DNA of 64,000 nt from an uncultured Alphaproteobacteria bacterium (GCA_903862715.1 CAIOYY010000057.1:62001-126000), one strand, 5' to 3'; positions 10,036 through 19,215 are shown, numbered from the stretch's first letter. Notes: generated from the letters alone by a model not told the origin. Numbers and translations: made by a program.

Positions 10036-10177
10036 AACTTGCCCTTCTGCAGAAATTTCAGGACGGGTTTGGAGGCGGGGGGTTTCTTGCAAAGATTCGG
10101 CAAGGGGTCAAATTCGGTCGGTGGAATGGCGGTTTGGGCCAAAAACCGCCAGCTTCGCCGACGGGCCGCGTCATGGA

Positions 10178-10561
10178 TCACCGCCGCCAAAACCGGGAAA
10201 GCCATGATGCCGGGGCGGGCCGTTGTCTGGCCCCCGCGTTCAAAGCCTCCTGGACATAGGCGCGGGTCAGCGCGTCGGGGCTCTCAAGACCTTTCGCCAC
10301 CTGCGCACGGAGCGGCTCCGCAACGGCCGCAAGGATACAGGCCAAGAGCTCCTGCGCCTTTGCGACATCATCCTGTGCATCGCCATCCCATGCAGGCAGT
10401 GCGTTCTTCTCGGCCGAGAGGTGCTCCATTTCGACGAGGATGTCGGCGATATCCGTTGCCTCGCATTGCCGCGCGATGCGCGCGATGGCTGCCTCGGGGA
10501 ACGCGTCCCATGGTGACGGCCCCAAGCGCGCGTCAGAAATCCATTGCTGGAAACGTTTCAT
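10178..10561 (-). CDS. Hypothetical protein, 127 residues
   Basis: I do not recognise this protein. It is predicted soluble and largely helical, rich in Ala and Glu, with a C-terminal end rich in Trp and Arg (WLSRFWRR). A GGAA ribosome-binding site lies six bases before the ATG. It sits 18 nt downstream of the GFA-family gene and 142 bp upstream of metK on the same strand, so it probably shares the GFA transcript. There are no catalytic motifs, signal peptide or membrane segments. Confidence 0.6.
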   Translation of the reverse strand: MKRFQQWISDARLGPSPWDAFPEAAIARIARQCEATDIADILVEMEHLSAEKNALPAWDGDAQDDVAKAQELLACILAAVAEPLRAQVAKGLESPDALTRAYVQEALNAGARQRPAPASWLSRFWRR

Positions 10562-10579
10562 TTTTCGTTCCGGGAAATT

Positions 10580-11002
10580 CTAGGCCGACCCATCCTCGGG
10601 AAAGCCGAAGCTCGCCAGCGTCTCCTTCTCGGTGAGTCTCACATGACTTCCGGCGAGGGCGTAACCCGGCGGTTTGTGATCGACGAAGATCTCCCGCGCC
10701 AATTGAAAATCGGCTCCGTCGTCAAACGCCCCGACCGAGAGCATGTACGAATCCGTCGGTTTCAGATGGTAAAAAAGATGCGATCCGCATATCCGGCAGA
10801 AGCCCCGCGACGCCCACTCCGACGACTCATAGCGGGCTGCATGGTCTAGCCCGGCGAAGGTGACGCGTTCGGCAGCGGCGGCGAAGACCGGACCGCCCGC
10901 CCAGCGGCGGCACATGCCACAATGGCAGGCATGGTGATGCATCTCGACATTGTGCGCAGTGAATGTCACCGCGCCGCAAAGGCATTGCCCGGTTTTTTCC
11001 AT
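10580..11002 (-). CDS. GFA family protein (glutathione-dependent formaldehyde-activating / CENP-V fold)
   Basis: 140-residue zinc protein of the Gfa family. The Cys ligands are visible: CLC at residues 7-9, CHCGMC at 26-31 and the later pair in FCRICGS. The Gfa prototype was linked to S-hydroxymethylglutathione formation, but most homologues have no demonstrated activity, so a formaldehyde role is only suggestive. The start is set at the ATG at 11002 (MEKTGQCLCG); an in-frame GTG at 11026 would add eight residues and has no ribosome-binding site. It is divergent from the glycosyltransferase at 11105. Confidence 0.87.
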   Translation of the reverse strand: MEKTGQCLCGAVTFTAHNVEMHHHACHCGMCRRWAGGPVFAAAAERVTFAGLDHAARYESSEWASRGFCRICGSHLFYHLKPTDSYMLSVGAFDDGADFQLAREIFVDHKPPGYALAGSHVRLTEKETLASFGFPEDGSA

Positions 11003-11104
11003 AGAGGGTCTCTTTTCTCCCGTCACGGGGTGGTTATGCCGATCTTACCCCATCGTTTCGGCGGACGGTATTGCGGCCCGTCGATGCCATGTTAAAGCTC
11101 GTTT

Positions 11105-12769
11105 ATGAACCCTGGTACCGCCGAGCAGCACCCGCTTTCCGACAGGGGAAAAACGCCTCCCCTTCCGGCAGTGCCAATGAAGAGGGCGGATATTCTGGCG
11201 CCTCTTTGCATCGGCGCGGTTGCGATCCTGCTTATTGCTGTCGCTGCAATACGTAGCGTCGATCTGTTCAGCCCCGATGCTGTGTCGTATCTGCGTGTCG
11301 CGCAATATTATGCGCAGGGCCGATGGGATCTGGCCGTCAACGGCTACTGGGGACCACTTCTCAGCTGGTTGATGATTCCCTTTTTATCCGAGGCCGACAA
11401 AGGCCTTAGCGCGGCGCGCATCGTGATGGCGCTGTCCGCGATAATTTTTCTCATCGCATCCATCCGGATATTGTTCGTCCTCGGTCTGTCGCGCGCGCAG
11501 ATCGCGGTGGGCACCGCACTTGTGTCGCTGTTTACGGTCTTCTGGGCCGTCAACATGATCACACCCGACCTTCTCATGAACGGTCTTTTTCTCGGTGGTC
11601 TTGCGGTGACGCTTTCCGCCTCCTCCTCACCACGTCTGCATTTCGCAGCCGGGCTTCTTTATGGAATGGCCTACCTCGCGAAGAGTGTAGCGCTGCCGAT
11701 GACGATCCTGGTGATCGTGGGCCTGTATGGCTTTCGTGTCTTGATCCGCAGGCTGCCCGCGCGAGCAGCCCTTCGCGCCACGGGCCTGACGCTGGCGGGC
11801 ATGCTGCTGTTGGCGACGCCGTGGATCGTCATCATTTCGCTGCAACAGGGCGCGCCGACCTTTTCCACCAGCGCCGCCGTAGCACATTCACTGGTGGGAC
11901 CGGGCGAAGAATTCAGGACACATCCTTTGTTCCGCGACTTCGATGTGCCGCCGGATGGACGCCTGACCTCCTGGGAAGACCCCTCCACGCTCGACTATCC
12001 CGAATGGTCGCCCCTGGCCGACAGCAGCATGTTCCGCCATCAGATCACTGTATTCGTGCGCAATATCCTGCGCATCGTGGAGCTGGTGAGTGGCTTCGAC
12101 GAGTTGGGTCTGGGCGTGGTCGCCTGTGTCGCCGGGTTTCTGTTTCACCATCCCTGGCGAGAGAGATTCGCGCAGCAACCCTGGAGATATTCTCTCCTCA
12201 TCGTCGCGCCCGTTTCCGCCCTCTATGCGCCGGTCTTCGCTGACGAGCCGCGTTATTATCTGCTTTTCTATCCGCTGCTGGTCGGATCTGCCCTCGCCTT
12301 TTTCGGTGAGCTTGCGGACGTCGGCCGCCGCCGGTCGGAAAGTCTGCGCAGCAGCAATTTACCGGCAATGCTGGCGGTCGCCCTCGTCACGCTGAGCTTC
12401 AGCGCTCCCTTCCTTCCCGGCGTGGCGATCGCGCTGACCTGTGGCAGCCCCACGCCGGAATTCCATGTGGCGCGCGGCTTCAGCACGCAACTTCAAGGCG
12501 CGCCGGAGGGACCGATCGCTGCGGTCGGCCAGAATGATGCACGCCACATCGCGTTCTATACCGCGTACCTTTCCGGCAGGGCCTTTTACGGGACCCGGAT
12601 GGGCGAGGCATCCGTGGAGGACATTCTCGATTCCGGGACAGCCTTCATCCTTGTGACCGTGGATTCAGCGGTAGACCGCACACTGGCCGCTGACGACAGA
12701 TTTGCCTCATTCCCCGCGCTGACGGGGCAGATAGCGGATTATCGCCTCTATCACGTCATGGCGGAGTAA
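11105..12769 (+). CDS. GT39/ArnT-like polytopic membrane glycosyltransferase
   Basis: 554-residue integral membrane protein with roughly ten or more hydrophobic helices and a hydrophilic C-terminal periplasmic part (from about 450). The first loop SPDAVSYLRVAQYYAQG resembles the acidic first-loop motif of GT-C enzymes (ArnT, PMT, dolichyl-P-mannose-using transferases), which move a sugar from a polyprenyl phosphate donor on the periplasmic side. The ATG at 11105 has no clear ribosome-binding site; an ATG at 11177, just before the first helix, is an alternative. It is followed 66 nt later by a GT2 enzyme that could make the lipid-linked donor. The acceptor is unknown. Confidence 0.72.
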   Translation: MNPGTAEQHPLSDRGKTPPLPAVPMKRADILAPLCIGAVAILLIAVAAIRSVDLFSPDAVSYLRVAQYYAQGRWDLAVNGYWGPLLSWLMIPFLSEADKGLSAARIVMALSAIIFLIASIRILFVLGLSRAQIAVGTALVSLFTVFWAVNMITPDLLMNGLFLGGLAVTLSASSSPRLHFAAGLLYGMAYLAKSVALPMTILVIVGLYGFRVLIRRLPARAALRATGLTLAGMLLLATPWIVIISLQQGAPTFSTSAAVAHSLVGPGEEFRTHPLFRDFDVPPDGRLTSWEDPSTLDYPEWSPLADSSMFRHQITVFVRNILRIVELVSGFDELGLGVVACVAGFLFHHPWRERFAQQPWRYSLLIVAPVSALYAPVFADEPRYYLLFYPLLVGSALAFFGELADVGRRRSESLRSSNLPAMLAVALVTLSFSAPFLPGVAIALTCGSPTPEFHVARGFSTQLQGAPEGPIAAVGQNDARHIAFYTAYLSGRAFYGTRMGEASVEDILDSGTAFILVTVDSAVDRTLAADDRFASFPALTGQIADYRLYHVMAE

Positions 12770-12835
12770 GGCCCTCTACCTTGCCTCGCAATCGTGATAA
12801 CGGACATGCGGCCCTCTGGAGCGCGCTTCCGTCTC

Positions 12836-14026
12836 ATGTCCATTGTTACACCCGACCTCGAGCTCACTATTCTCATGCCCTGCCTCAACGAGGCGGAAAC
12901 GCTGGCGCGCTGCATCGACAAGGCCCAGGCCTATCTTTCGCGCCATAACATCAGGGGCGAGGTCGTTATCGCCGATAATGGCAGCACCGACAGCTCTCAG
13001 GCCATCGCAGAAGCGCATGGGGCGCGTGTCGTTCCCATTCCCCAGCGCGGTTACGGCAGCGCCTTGCTCGGCGGCATACGTGCCGCGCGCGGAAAATTCG
13101 TCATCATGGGCGACAGCGACGACAGTTACGATTTCAGTGCGCTCGAGCTCTTTGTCGCAAAGCTGCGCGAGGGCTATGACCTCGTTATGGGCAACCGTTT
13201 TCGCGGCGGCATTCAACCGGGAGCGATGCCGCCTTTGCATCGCTATCTCGGAAACCCAGTGCTGACCTTCATCGGCCGGCTTTTCTTCCGCAGTCCCTGC
13301 CGAGATTTTCACTGTGGCCTTCGCGGCTTCAGCCGCCGCGCCATTCTTTCGCTGGACCTTCAGGCGCCGGGCATGGAATTCGCCAGCGAGATGATCGTCA
13401 AAGCGACGTTGAAAAAGCTTCGCGTCACGGAAGTTCCGACTACGCTATCTCCCGATGGGCGTTCGCGCCCCCCACATCTGCGCAGCTGGCGCGATGGCTG
13501 GCGGCATTTGCGCTTTCTTCTTCTGTTCAGCCCGCGCTGGCTGTTCTTCTATCCGGGCGTTGCGATTTTTGCGCTGGGCCTTGTCGGCATGCTGTGGCTG
13601 CTGCCGCAACCGCAGACCATCGGGGGTTTTACGTTCGACATTCACTCCCTGCTTTATGCTTCCATGGGCGTGGTGGTCGGTTCGCAAATCGTGATGTTCT
13701 GGGTCTTCGCCAAGGTTTATGGGATGCGCGAGGGTATCGTTCCGCAGGATCCCAGTTTTCACGGCCTGATGAAGCTTTTCACATTGGAGCATGGGCTGAT
13801 CGCGGGCGGCCTGCTGCTTCTGCTCGGTCTTGGCATCGGTTCCTATGCCATGTCGTCGTGGAATTATGCCGGGTTCGGTTCGCTGCAACCCACCGACACG
13901 ATGCGGTTTGTGATTCCCTCTGTCACGGCCATCATATTGGCGTTCCAGATCACCTATGGGTCGTTCTTCATCAGCGTGCTGGACATTCGCGGCAGCAATC
14001 CGGAAGCGATCGACCCTTTGGAATGA
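12836..14026 (+). CDS. Family 2 glycosyltransferase, polyprenyl-phosphate sugar synthase type
   Basis: 396 residues. The N-terminal GT-A domain has the opening LTILMPCLNEAETLARC, the nucleotide site DNGSTDSS and the DxD-type motif in MGDSDDSYDF, as in dolichyl-phosphate-mannose/glucose synthases and ArnC/GtrB. The C-terminal third carries about four hydrophobic segments. It likely transfers a sugar from a nucleotide donor to undecaprenyl phosphate at the inner face of the membrane. The start is uncertain: ATG 12836 gives the family-like N-terminus, while ATG 12806 or GTG 12794 would extend it. It is paired with the upstream GT39-like gene and converges on an SMR-type flippase candidate 3 nt away. 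Confidence 0.85.
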   Translation: MSIVTPDLELTILMPCLNEAETLARCIDKAQAYLSRHNIRGEVVIADNGSTDSSQAIAEAHGARVVPIPQRGYGSALLGGIRAARGKFVIMGDSDDSYDFSALELFVAKLREGYDLVMGNRFRGGIQPGAMPPLHRYLGNPVLTFIGRLFFRSPCRDFHCGLRGFSRRAILSLDLQAPGMEFASEMIVKATLKKLRVTEVPTTLSPDGRSRPPHLRSWRDGWRHLRFLLLFSPRWLFFYPGVAIFALGLVGMLWLLPQPQTIGGFTFDIHSLLYASMGVVVGSQIVMFWVFAKVYGMREGIVPQDPSFHGLMKLFTLEHGLIAGGLLLLLGLGIGSYAMSSWNYAGFGSLQPTDTMRFVIPSVTAIILAFQITYGSFFISVLDIRGSNPEAIDPLE

Positions 14027-14029
14027 CGA

Positions 14030-14395
14030 TCAGCCGTAAACAGCGGTAACGACCAGGCCGATCAGGATGATACCGATTCCGGCCATGTGCATCGTCGACA
14101 TATGCTCGTGAAACAGGAGCACGCCGGCCAGCGAAACGATGAGAATCGACGTTGCGATGAGAAGCGGGTAGGCAAAACTGAGGCTCGCGTCCCGCAGCAC
14201 GGCAATCCACAACACCGTCGCCAGAGCGTAGATCGCGAGTGCGGGCCAGAGCAGTGGTTCGGCCAGCACGCGGCTTAGACCGGGCAACGATGCGTCTGCC
14301 GTCTTCAGATTATTCGCCACCATCTTGAAGAGAATCTGCCCGCTGGCCATCAACGCGATGACAAGCACCATGAGCATTGTCGACGAGACTTTCAT
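14030..14395 (-). CDS. Small four-helix SMR/EamA-type transporter, ArnE/F-like flippase candidate
   Basis: 121 residues with four predicted transmembrane helices (about 5-22, 47-64, 70-87 and 96-117), the size and layout of SMR proteins and of the ArnE/ArnF subunits that flip undecaprenyl-P-aminoarabinose. The start ATG at 14395 has AGGAAA 6-7 bases upstream; a longer frame to 14473 would add a non-conserved leader. Given the neighbouring polyprenyl-P sugar synthase and GT39-like enzyme, flipping a lipid-linked sugar is an attractive role, but this is inference. It lies 168 nt downstream of the FemAB-like gene on the same strand. Confidence 0.72.
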   Translation of the reverse strand: MKVSSTMLMVLVIALMASGQILFKMVANNLKTADASLPGLSRVLAEPLLWPALAIYALATVLWIAVLRDASLSFAYPLLIATSILIVSLAGVLLFHEHMSTMHMAGIGIILIGLVVTAVYG

Positions 14396-14563
14396 TTCGT
14401 TTCCTGTATCCGGTATTCCCGGGACAAACTGGGCCAGCGGAACCCGGATGCCAAGGGTGAAGGTGGTGTTCAAAGGACAGAAATAGTGCGTCCCCGTTCC
14501 GGGCCCCGCCTGTGTCTTATTTCCGCGGCTCGTTACGCATGCGCGCGTCCGGGTTGCTGGCCG

Positions 14564-15610
14564 TCAGGCACGGGGCCGCCTGCCGCAAAATAGCGTTCCT
14601 GCCTCCTTGCGAAGAGCCCGATACCATTGCGTCCCGCAGGCAAGAATGCCCCGGCGGGGCGAACGCAGCATCATGTTCATCTGCCGCTCGCCGCCGAACT
14701 GTTCCTTGAACCGCGTCACCGGCCCTACGGAAACATCCGTAAGATCGTTCGCGGCATAGCCGCGCGCGCCCAATTCGGTAAAGGCGCGCCAGCGCAGAAG
14801 ATAGGCCGCGCCCGTCGGTAGATGTTCGGCATGAGATCCGGCACACACTGTATGGCTGCAGGAATGTTTGCCCAGCAAGACCAGTTGCGACGCGGCAGGC
14901 GCGCCACCGGCGACCCGCGCCGTAAAGATAACGCCGAGACGCGCCGCAATAAGTTCATCGGCATAGCTGCGGAACGCCTGTCTGGGCAGATAGAGCGGCG
15001 CATTCTTTCGGCGATGGATTTCTTCATGGGCAAAGTAGAAGGAATCAAAATCATTATCCGCGTCTACGGTGCATCCGGTACTTTCCGCGCGGCGCACGAG
15101 ACGGCGGGCGTTCTTGTCGAACCTGGTCCATAGGCGCGCGGTATCATGGGTGGGTACGACGATGGTTTGCGACGGGCGCGCCCGCCATCCGGCCTCAGTG
15201 AACGGGCTAAAATCCTGCGCCCCGTTGCGGCAATGAAGATTTATGGCCGGCGCCCTCTGACGCCGCAGAACGCCATTCAATGCGGCCAGAACCTCGGAAC
15301 GTGCCGAGGTGGCGCTGTCCGGCAGATCATCGCGCAGCACGATGCCGTTATAGTAGAGCAGCCTTCGATTCGTGATGGCGTATCCCGCCCCGTTCCCTTT
15401 GCGGTAAAGGGCGATTCCGCCGACAAGGGAGCCACCCTCCTCTACGGCGACGATGGAGAACGTACCGCCTGCCGCGCGGCACAGGATGTCGAGATATTGT
15501 GCGGTGCTGTAGATCGAGCCTGTGCGTTCCTGACGCACGACGAAAGCATCCCAGGCATCGTAACGGTCATCGCTGACGAGATGCGCTTCCAGAGAACCGG
15601 CGGAGGTCAT
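14564..15610 (-). CDS. FemAB/GNAT-fold acyltransferase (BioF2-like acetyltransferase domain)
   Basis: 348-residue cytoplasmic protein of the GNAT superfamily type that includes FemAB peptidoglycan aminoacyltransferases and the Acetyltransf_6 (BioF2-like) group. Seen: an N-terminal GNAT half with the strand SIVAVEEGGSLVGGIALY, the segment WTRFDKNARRLVRRAES (about residues 160-176) that is conserved in this group, and a C-terminal half with LPTGAAYLLRWRAFTELGARGY. It probably transfers an acyl or aminoacyl group to an amine. The gene is preceded by GGGA and lies 37 nt after the carboxylic-acid-reductase-like gene, so the two are likely co-expressed. Confidence 0.75.
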   Translation of the reverse strand: MTSAGSLEAHLVSDDRYDAWDAFVVRQERTGSIYSTAQYLDILCRAAGGTFSIVAVEEGGSLVGGIALYRKGNGAGYAITNRRLLYYNGIVLRDDLPDSATSARSEVLAALNGVLRRQRAPAINLHCRNGAQDFSPFTEAGWRARPSQTIVVPTHDTARLWTRFDKNARRLVRRAESTGCTVDADNDFDSFYFAHEEIHRRKNAPLYLPRQAFRSYADELIAARLGVIFTARVAGGAPAASQLVLLGKHSCSHTVCAGSHAEHLPTGAAYLLRWRAFTELGARGYAANDLTDVSVGPVTRFKEQFGGERQMNMMLRSPRRGILACGTQWYRALRKEAGTLFCGRRPRA

Positions 15611-15647
15611 TTTCCCACGCCTGCGGACCGTCGCGGGTTCCCAGCAA

Positions 15648-18600
15648 TCATTGCGACGTGTCCACCAGACCGAGCATGCGCATGTCCTTCAGGCATTTAT
15701 GTATGAAGGCCTCGGTAATCCTTGGCGCGTCGTCCTGCGAAAGCTGACGTGGATTATAGACCGCGTGGCGGCGTGGGGAGCGAACGTCTTTCGGCTTTTC
15801 CCAGGTATGAAGGAGAGGCAGGAGTGATTGCTGACGCTGTGTCCGGCCGAGCGAATCCAGACGGCTACGGAAAGCGCTGTGCCAGACTCCATAATCATCG
15901 ATCCGTTCGACATTATATCCGGCCGACGTCACCCATTCCGTAATAACATCGAGGCTGACATCGCGGTGCGTATTCACGATGTCGTACTCGGCATAATGGG
16001 GACGCCCCCCCTGTCCCATTACGCTCAATGCCGCGATCGAACGGGCGACGGCGTCCACCGGCAGGCCGTTATAGTGCGCGCCCTCGGTCGCGTGTCCCTC
16101 TGCATAGAAGGAGCGCGGCGCGAGCGAGGTCAGCACGATCCCCTGAAGAAGGCGCGTGAGCGTATCCTGCGCATTGATCTGCCCAGCGGCCTTGCTATGC
16201 GCCATGATGTGGCTGGGCCGATAGATGCGCACGGGGATTCGGATTTCGTCGTGCAGTTGCTTCAGCAGTTTTTCGCTAGCCCATTTGGTGGCGGCGTAAC
16301 CGGCGGCGTGCCCCCCATTACCAGGAGAGAAAACCTTTTGCGCAAGGCCTCTGGCGGCAATGGTCGAGATGTAATTGATCGGTTTGATGCGCTGCGCCAC
16401 GGCAAAACGTATCGTTTCGACGGTACCGAGAACATTGGGCGCAAAGAGATCGCGGTAGCCCAGTACATGATCGACGACCGCGCCATTGTGGACGATGCCC
16501 TCGACCTCGTCGCAGAGGCGGTCATAGATATCTTTGCGTAAACCGTACCGGGTTTTTGTCAGATCACCTTCCAGAACGATCAGGCGGCCACTCGCCAATT
16601 GCCGGTCGAGCCCTTCCAGAAGATTCGGGTCGGAGATGTAGGCGCGCCGTAATTTCTCCACGCCGCTTGAATCCGCCGACGCGCGTACGAGGCAATAGAG
16701 CCTGCCGTCCTCCGGCAGTTTTTCGAGAATTTCGAGCACAAGAAATCTGCCGACGAAACCATTCGCGCCCGTAAGAAACACGCATTGTACGTCGCGCGAA
16801 AGATCGCTCGCCGGCGGCAGCCCACGCGCGACCTGAAGGTCAGACGATGAAAGATAGGCCCCGAGGTGAAGGGCTTCAGGTAATGGGCAGGGGGGCACGA
16901 CATCGGCAGCAACGACGGAGCCGATGGAGGCCAAGCCGAGACTTTCCAGAAGGAAAGCGCATACCGCGTCGATGTTCGGATAGGTGTAAGTGAGCGTTGC
17001 GGGAACCGGACGGCCGATCGCCTGACTTAACGTGTGCGACATCTCGACCGCGCCGAGTGAATCGAGGCCCATGTCCTGAAAGCTCGCTGCCGCCGCCGCG
17101 CCACCCGCGCCCGCCTCTCTTAGCACTCGGAAGAGAATGCGCTGAACCTCTTCCCGCATCAGACCCTGCCGCGCGGCAGCGGGAGCTGCCGCAAGGCGTC
17201 GGACGAAATCAGTTTCGTGCACGGCGTGGCGCGCCGCCTGCACGGCTTCCCGAAGTTCGCTGTTCCGGACCTTGCCTGCCTCGTTGCGCGGAAGGGCGGG
17301 GAAGAACGTAACGCTTGCCGGTACGGCACGCGTTTCGAGATGTTTGCGGCAGTGCGCGATGATGTCGGCAGCGGTGAGACCGGCGCCGCCATGGAGCGCA
17401 ACGCATGCGGCTACATCCTGCCCGAGATAGTCGCTAGCAACGCCGACGACGGCGCATTCCCTAACCCCGGAAAGCTGCTGAATGATTTCGGCGACCGCGT
17501 GCCCGTGAATATTGTGCCCGCCCTGGATAATGAGATCGTCGCTGCGGCCCAGTATATAGAGCTCTCCATCCGCGTCGAAATGCGCCATGTCGCCGGTGCG
17601 ATACCAGCCTTCCCCATGATCGGTGGCGGACTCGGAACTGTCCCGGCCCCAATATTCGACCGGCTTGTTTTTGCGTGGACAGAGCATGAGCTCGCCCACT
17701 TCGCCGGGCGCAAGCGCGCGGCCTTCGCCATCGACGATCTTCACCAGAAGGCGGCTATTGGGCCGGCCCACGGAGCCGGGCTTGGAATCGCGCGAGGTCC
17801 GGCTCACCGCGCCGACCCCCGTTATGCCATACTGAATTTCCATGCTGATTCCGAACGCGGTTTTGAACCGTTCGATGAGCGCATCCGAAACCTTTGCGCC
17901 GCTGCAGACAACGCTGCGCAATGACGATACGTCGAATCGCCCCACATTTGGCACCGCAAGCATCGCTTCGCACATGGCCGGCACGAGATGGAGCCGCTGG
18001 ATCCGGTGCCGCGTGATCATTTCGAGCGCGCGTTCCGGATCGAAACGGTCGAGAAGGTGATGCGTACATTTTCTCGCGAGCCCATCGAGTAGAGGCGAGC
18101 TGCCGAAGGAGCTCGACATGGGCAGCACGCATAAATGTCGCAGAGAATGCCGCCACCCCGCGAAACGTGTTCTGGATTTGCGCAGCCTGCGACCCAGCGC
18201 GCCATGCCGCATCGCGACCCCTTTTGGAACGCCCGTGGTGCCGCTCGTGAATTCGATGCAGGCCACATCGCGGTCCGCTCGAAGAACGGGTTCGTTCAAC
18301 GGAGGATGCTCCGCCACCATGCGGCGCATACTGGTCCAGCCGGATACGTCTTCGTCCGCACCCACATGGATGCGATAGCGCACGGAATCCTTTAGCGGCG
18401 CGGTCGGCGCAAAACGTGACGCCGAACTTATGATCGCCGCCGGTTCGGTCTGCGTGGCCAGCTGCTCGATGCGTTGCAGTGGTGAATCGTGATGGGCAAC
18501 GACAGCGATGCCCCCGGCGCGCAAAACAGCGCGCCACACGATGACCAGTTCGGGGCTATTCGGCAGCCATAGCAACACGCGGTCTCCGGGTGCGAGTCCC

Positions 18601-18845
18601 ATCGCCACCAGCCCTGCTGCCATTCTCGATGTCTGGTCGTAGATGGTGGAGGAGCGCCATATCGCGTCGCCGACGACAAAGGCGTCAAAGTCCCCCAGAC
18701 CCTTAAGCGTTCGATCTGCCCAACACATCGCATTCATGGGGCGGACAATCCGGCAGAAAGCTTTTGCGAGACGGCCGGTCTCGTTGCGGTGACCGCCGTC
18801 CATCACCCGCGAATGTCCGTTGCGCCACGCCTGGGCGCACGTCAT
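15648..18845 (-). CDS. Carboxylic acid reductase-type protein: adenylation, carrier and thioester-reductase domains
   Basis: 1065-residue multidomain enzyme. The adenylation domain (about 40-535) has FTSGTTGVPKG (199-209), the WYRTGDMAHFD region (414-424), the hinge GRSDD (433-437) and catalytic Lys525 in NEAGK. The carrier domain (about 560-635) has the phosphopantetheine serine Ser596 in GLDSLG. The reductase domain (about 685-1065) has the NADPH loop TGANGFVGR (692-700), Ser827 and the YxxxK pair Tyr850/Lys854. Its C-terminus follows carboxylic acid reductases closely (AHYNGLPVDAVA, QSLLPLL, MRMLGLV). Such enzymes activate a carboxylate with ATP, load it on the pantetheine arm and release it as an aldehyde. 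The substrate is unknown and the start is uncertain (other ATGs at 18803 and 18737). First gene of a minus-strand set with the FemAB-like and SMR genes. Confidence 0.88.
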   Translation of the reverse strand: MTCAQAWRNGHSRVMDGGHRNETGRLAKAFCRIVRPMNAMCWADRTLKGLGDFDAFVVGDAIWRSSTIYDQTSRMAAGLVAMGLAPGDRVLLWLPNSPELVIVWRAVLRAGGIAVVAHHDSPLQRIEQLATQTEPAAIISSASRFAPTAPLKDSVRYRIHVGADEDVSGWTSMRRMVAEHPPLNEPVLRADRDVACIEFTSGTTGVPKGVAMRHGALGRRLRKSRTRFAGWRHSLRHLCVLPMSSSFGSSPLLDGLARKCTHHLLDRFDPERALEMITRHRIQRLHLVPAMCEAMLAVPNVGRFDVSSLRSVVCSGAKVSDALIERFKTAFGISMEIQYGITGVGAVSRTSRDSKPGSVGRPNSRLLVKIVDGEGRALAPGEVGELMLCPRKNKPVEYWGRDSSESATDHGEGWYRTGDMAHFDADGELYILGRSDDLIIQGGHNIHGHAVAEIIQQLSGVRECAVVGVASDYLGQDVAACVALHGGAGLTAADIIAHCRKHLETRAVPASVTFFPALPRNEAGKVRNSELREAVQAARHAVHETDFVRRLAAAPAAARQGLMREEVQRILFRVLREAGAGGAAAAASFQDMGLDSLGAVEMSHTLSQAIGRPVPATLTYTYPNIDAVCAFLLESLGLASIGSVVAADVVPPCPLPEALHLGAYLSSSDLQVARGLPPASDLSRDVQCVFLTGANGFVGRFLVLEILEKLPEDGRLYCLVRASADSSGVEKLRRAYISDPNLLEGLDRQLASGRLIVLEGDLTKTRYGLRKDIYDRLCDEVEGIVHNGAVVDHVLGYRDLFAPNVLGTVETIRFAVAQRIKPINYISTIAARGLAQKVFSPGNGGHAAGYAATKWASEKLLKQLHDEIRIPVRIYRPSHIMAHSKAAGQINAQDTLTRLLQGIVLTSLAPRSFYAEGHATEGAHYNGLPVDAVARSIAALSVMGQGGRPHYAEYDIVNTHRDVSLDVITEWVTSAGYNVERIDDYGVWHSAFRSRLDSLGRTQRQQSLLPLLHTWEKPKDVRSPRRHAVYNPRQLSQDDAPRITEAFIHKCLKDMRMLGLVDTSQ

Positions 18846-18996
18846 CCCTGCGGGTAAGGCAGAAGCCTGACCTCAACAATGCCGAAAATGACGCGGTAAA
18901 TGAAGGAATAGATTGGATTTTAGGTAAATGCGTTAATTCGCCCGCCGGAAGGAGCAAATTGCGCCCGACGACCCAAGGCGTGCCGCTTTAGAGAAA

Positions 18997-19073
18997 TGGC
19001 GCACCCGACAGGATTCGAACCTGTGACCTCTGCCTTCGGAGGGCAGCACTCTATCCAGCTGAGCTACGGGTGC
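18997..19073 (-). tRNA. tRNA-Arg (anticodon CCG)
   Basis: 77-nt cloverleaf on the minus strand. Acceptor stem GCACCCG/CGGGTGC, D arm GCTC...GAGT, anticodon stem CTGCC/GGCAG with loop CTCCGAA (anticodon CCG, reads CGG), variable loop AGGTC, T arm ACAGG-TTCGAAT-CCTGT, discriminator G and an encoded CCA end. It stands alone in the gap between the carboxylic-acid-reductase-like gene and the lectin-like gene. tRNA-Arg genes are common integration targets, but no integrase or repeated 3' end is visible nearby. Confidence 0.97.
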
Positions 19074-19215
19074 ATGCGCGTAAACGCGGATGTCGCGAAC
19101 CTAAAGCGCAAAGGGCCGAAGGGAAAGCGGCTTTGCGGGGCGATTTTGGGAAATCAGGCCGGTTTGGCCAGCCTTGCCGCGAAAGCGCGGTCCGACGGGC
19201 GTAAGCCTCCAGGCC

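Noticed and set aside
10036-10177. Possible SAM riboswitch in the metK leader
   Set aside because: Only a simple GGCGGTTT/AAACCGCC hairpin is visible; none of the conserved cores of SAM-II, SAM-V or SAM/SAH classes could be found by eye. A covariance-model search would settle it.
18997-19073. tRNA-Arg as an integration site for the adjacent accessory genes
   Set aside because: No integrase gene, no repeated tRNA 3' end and no clear composition break were seen on either side.
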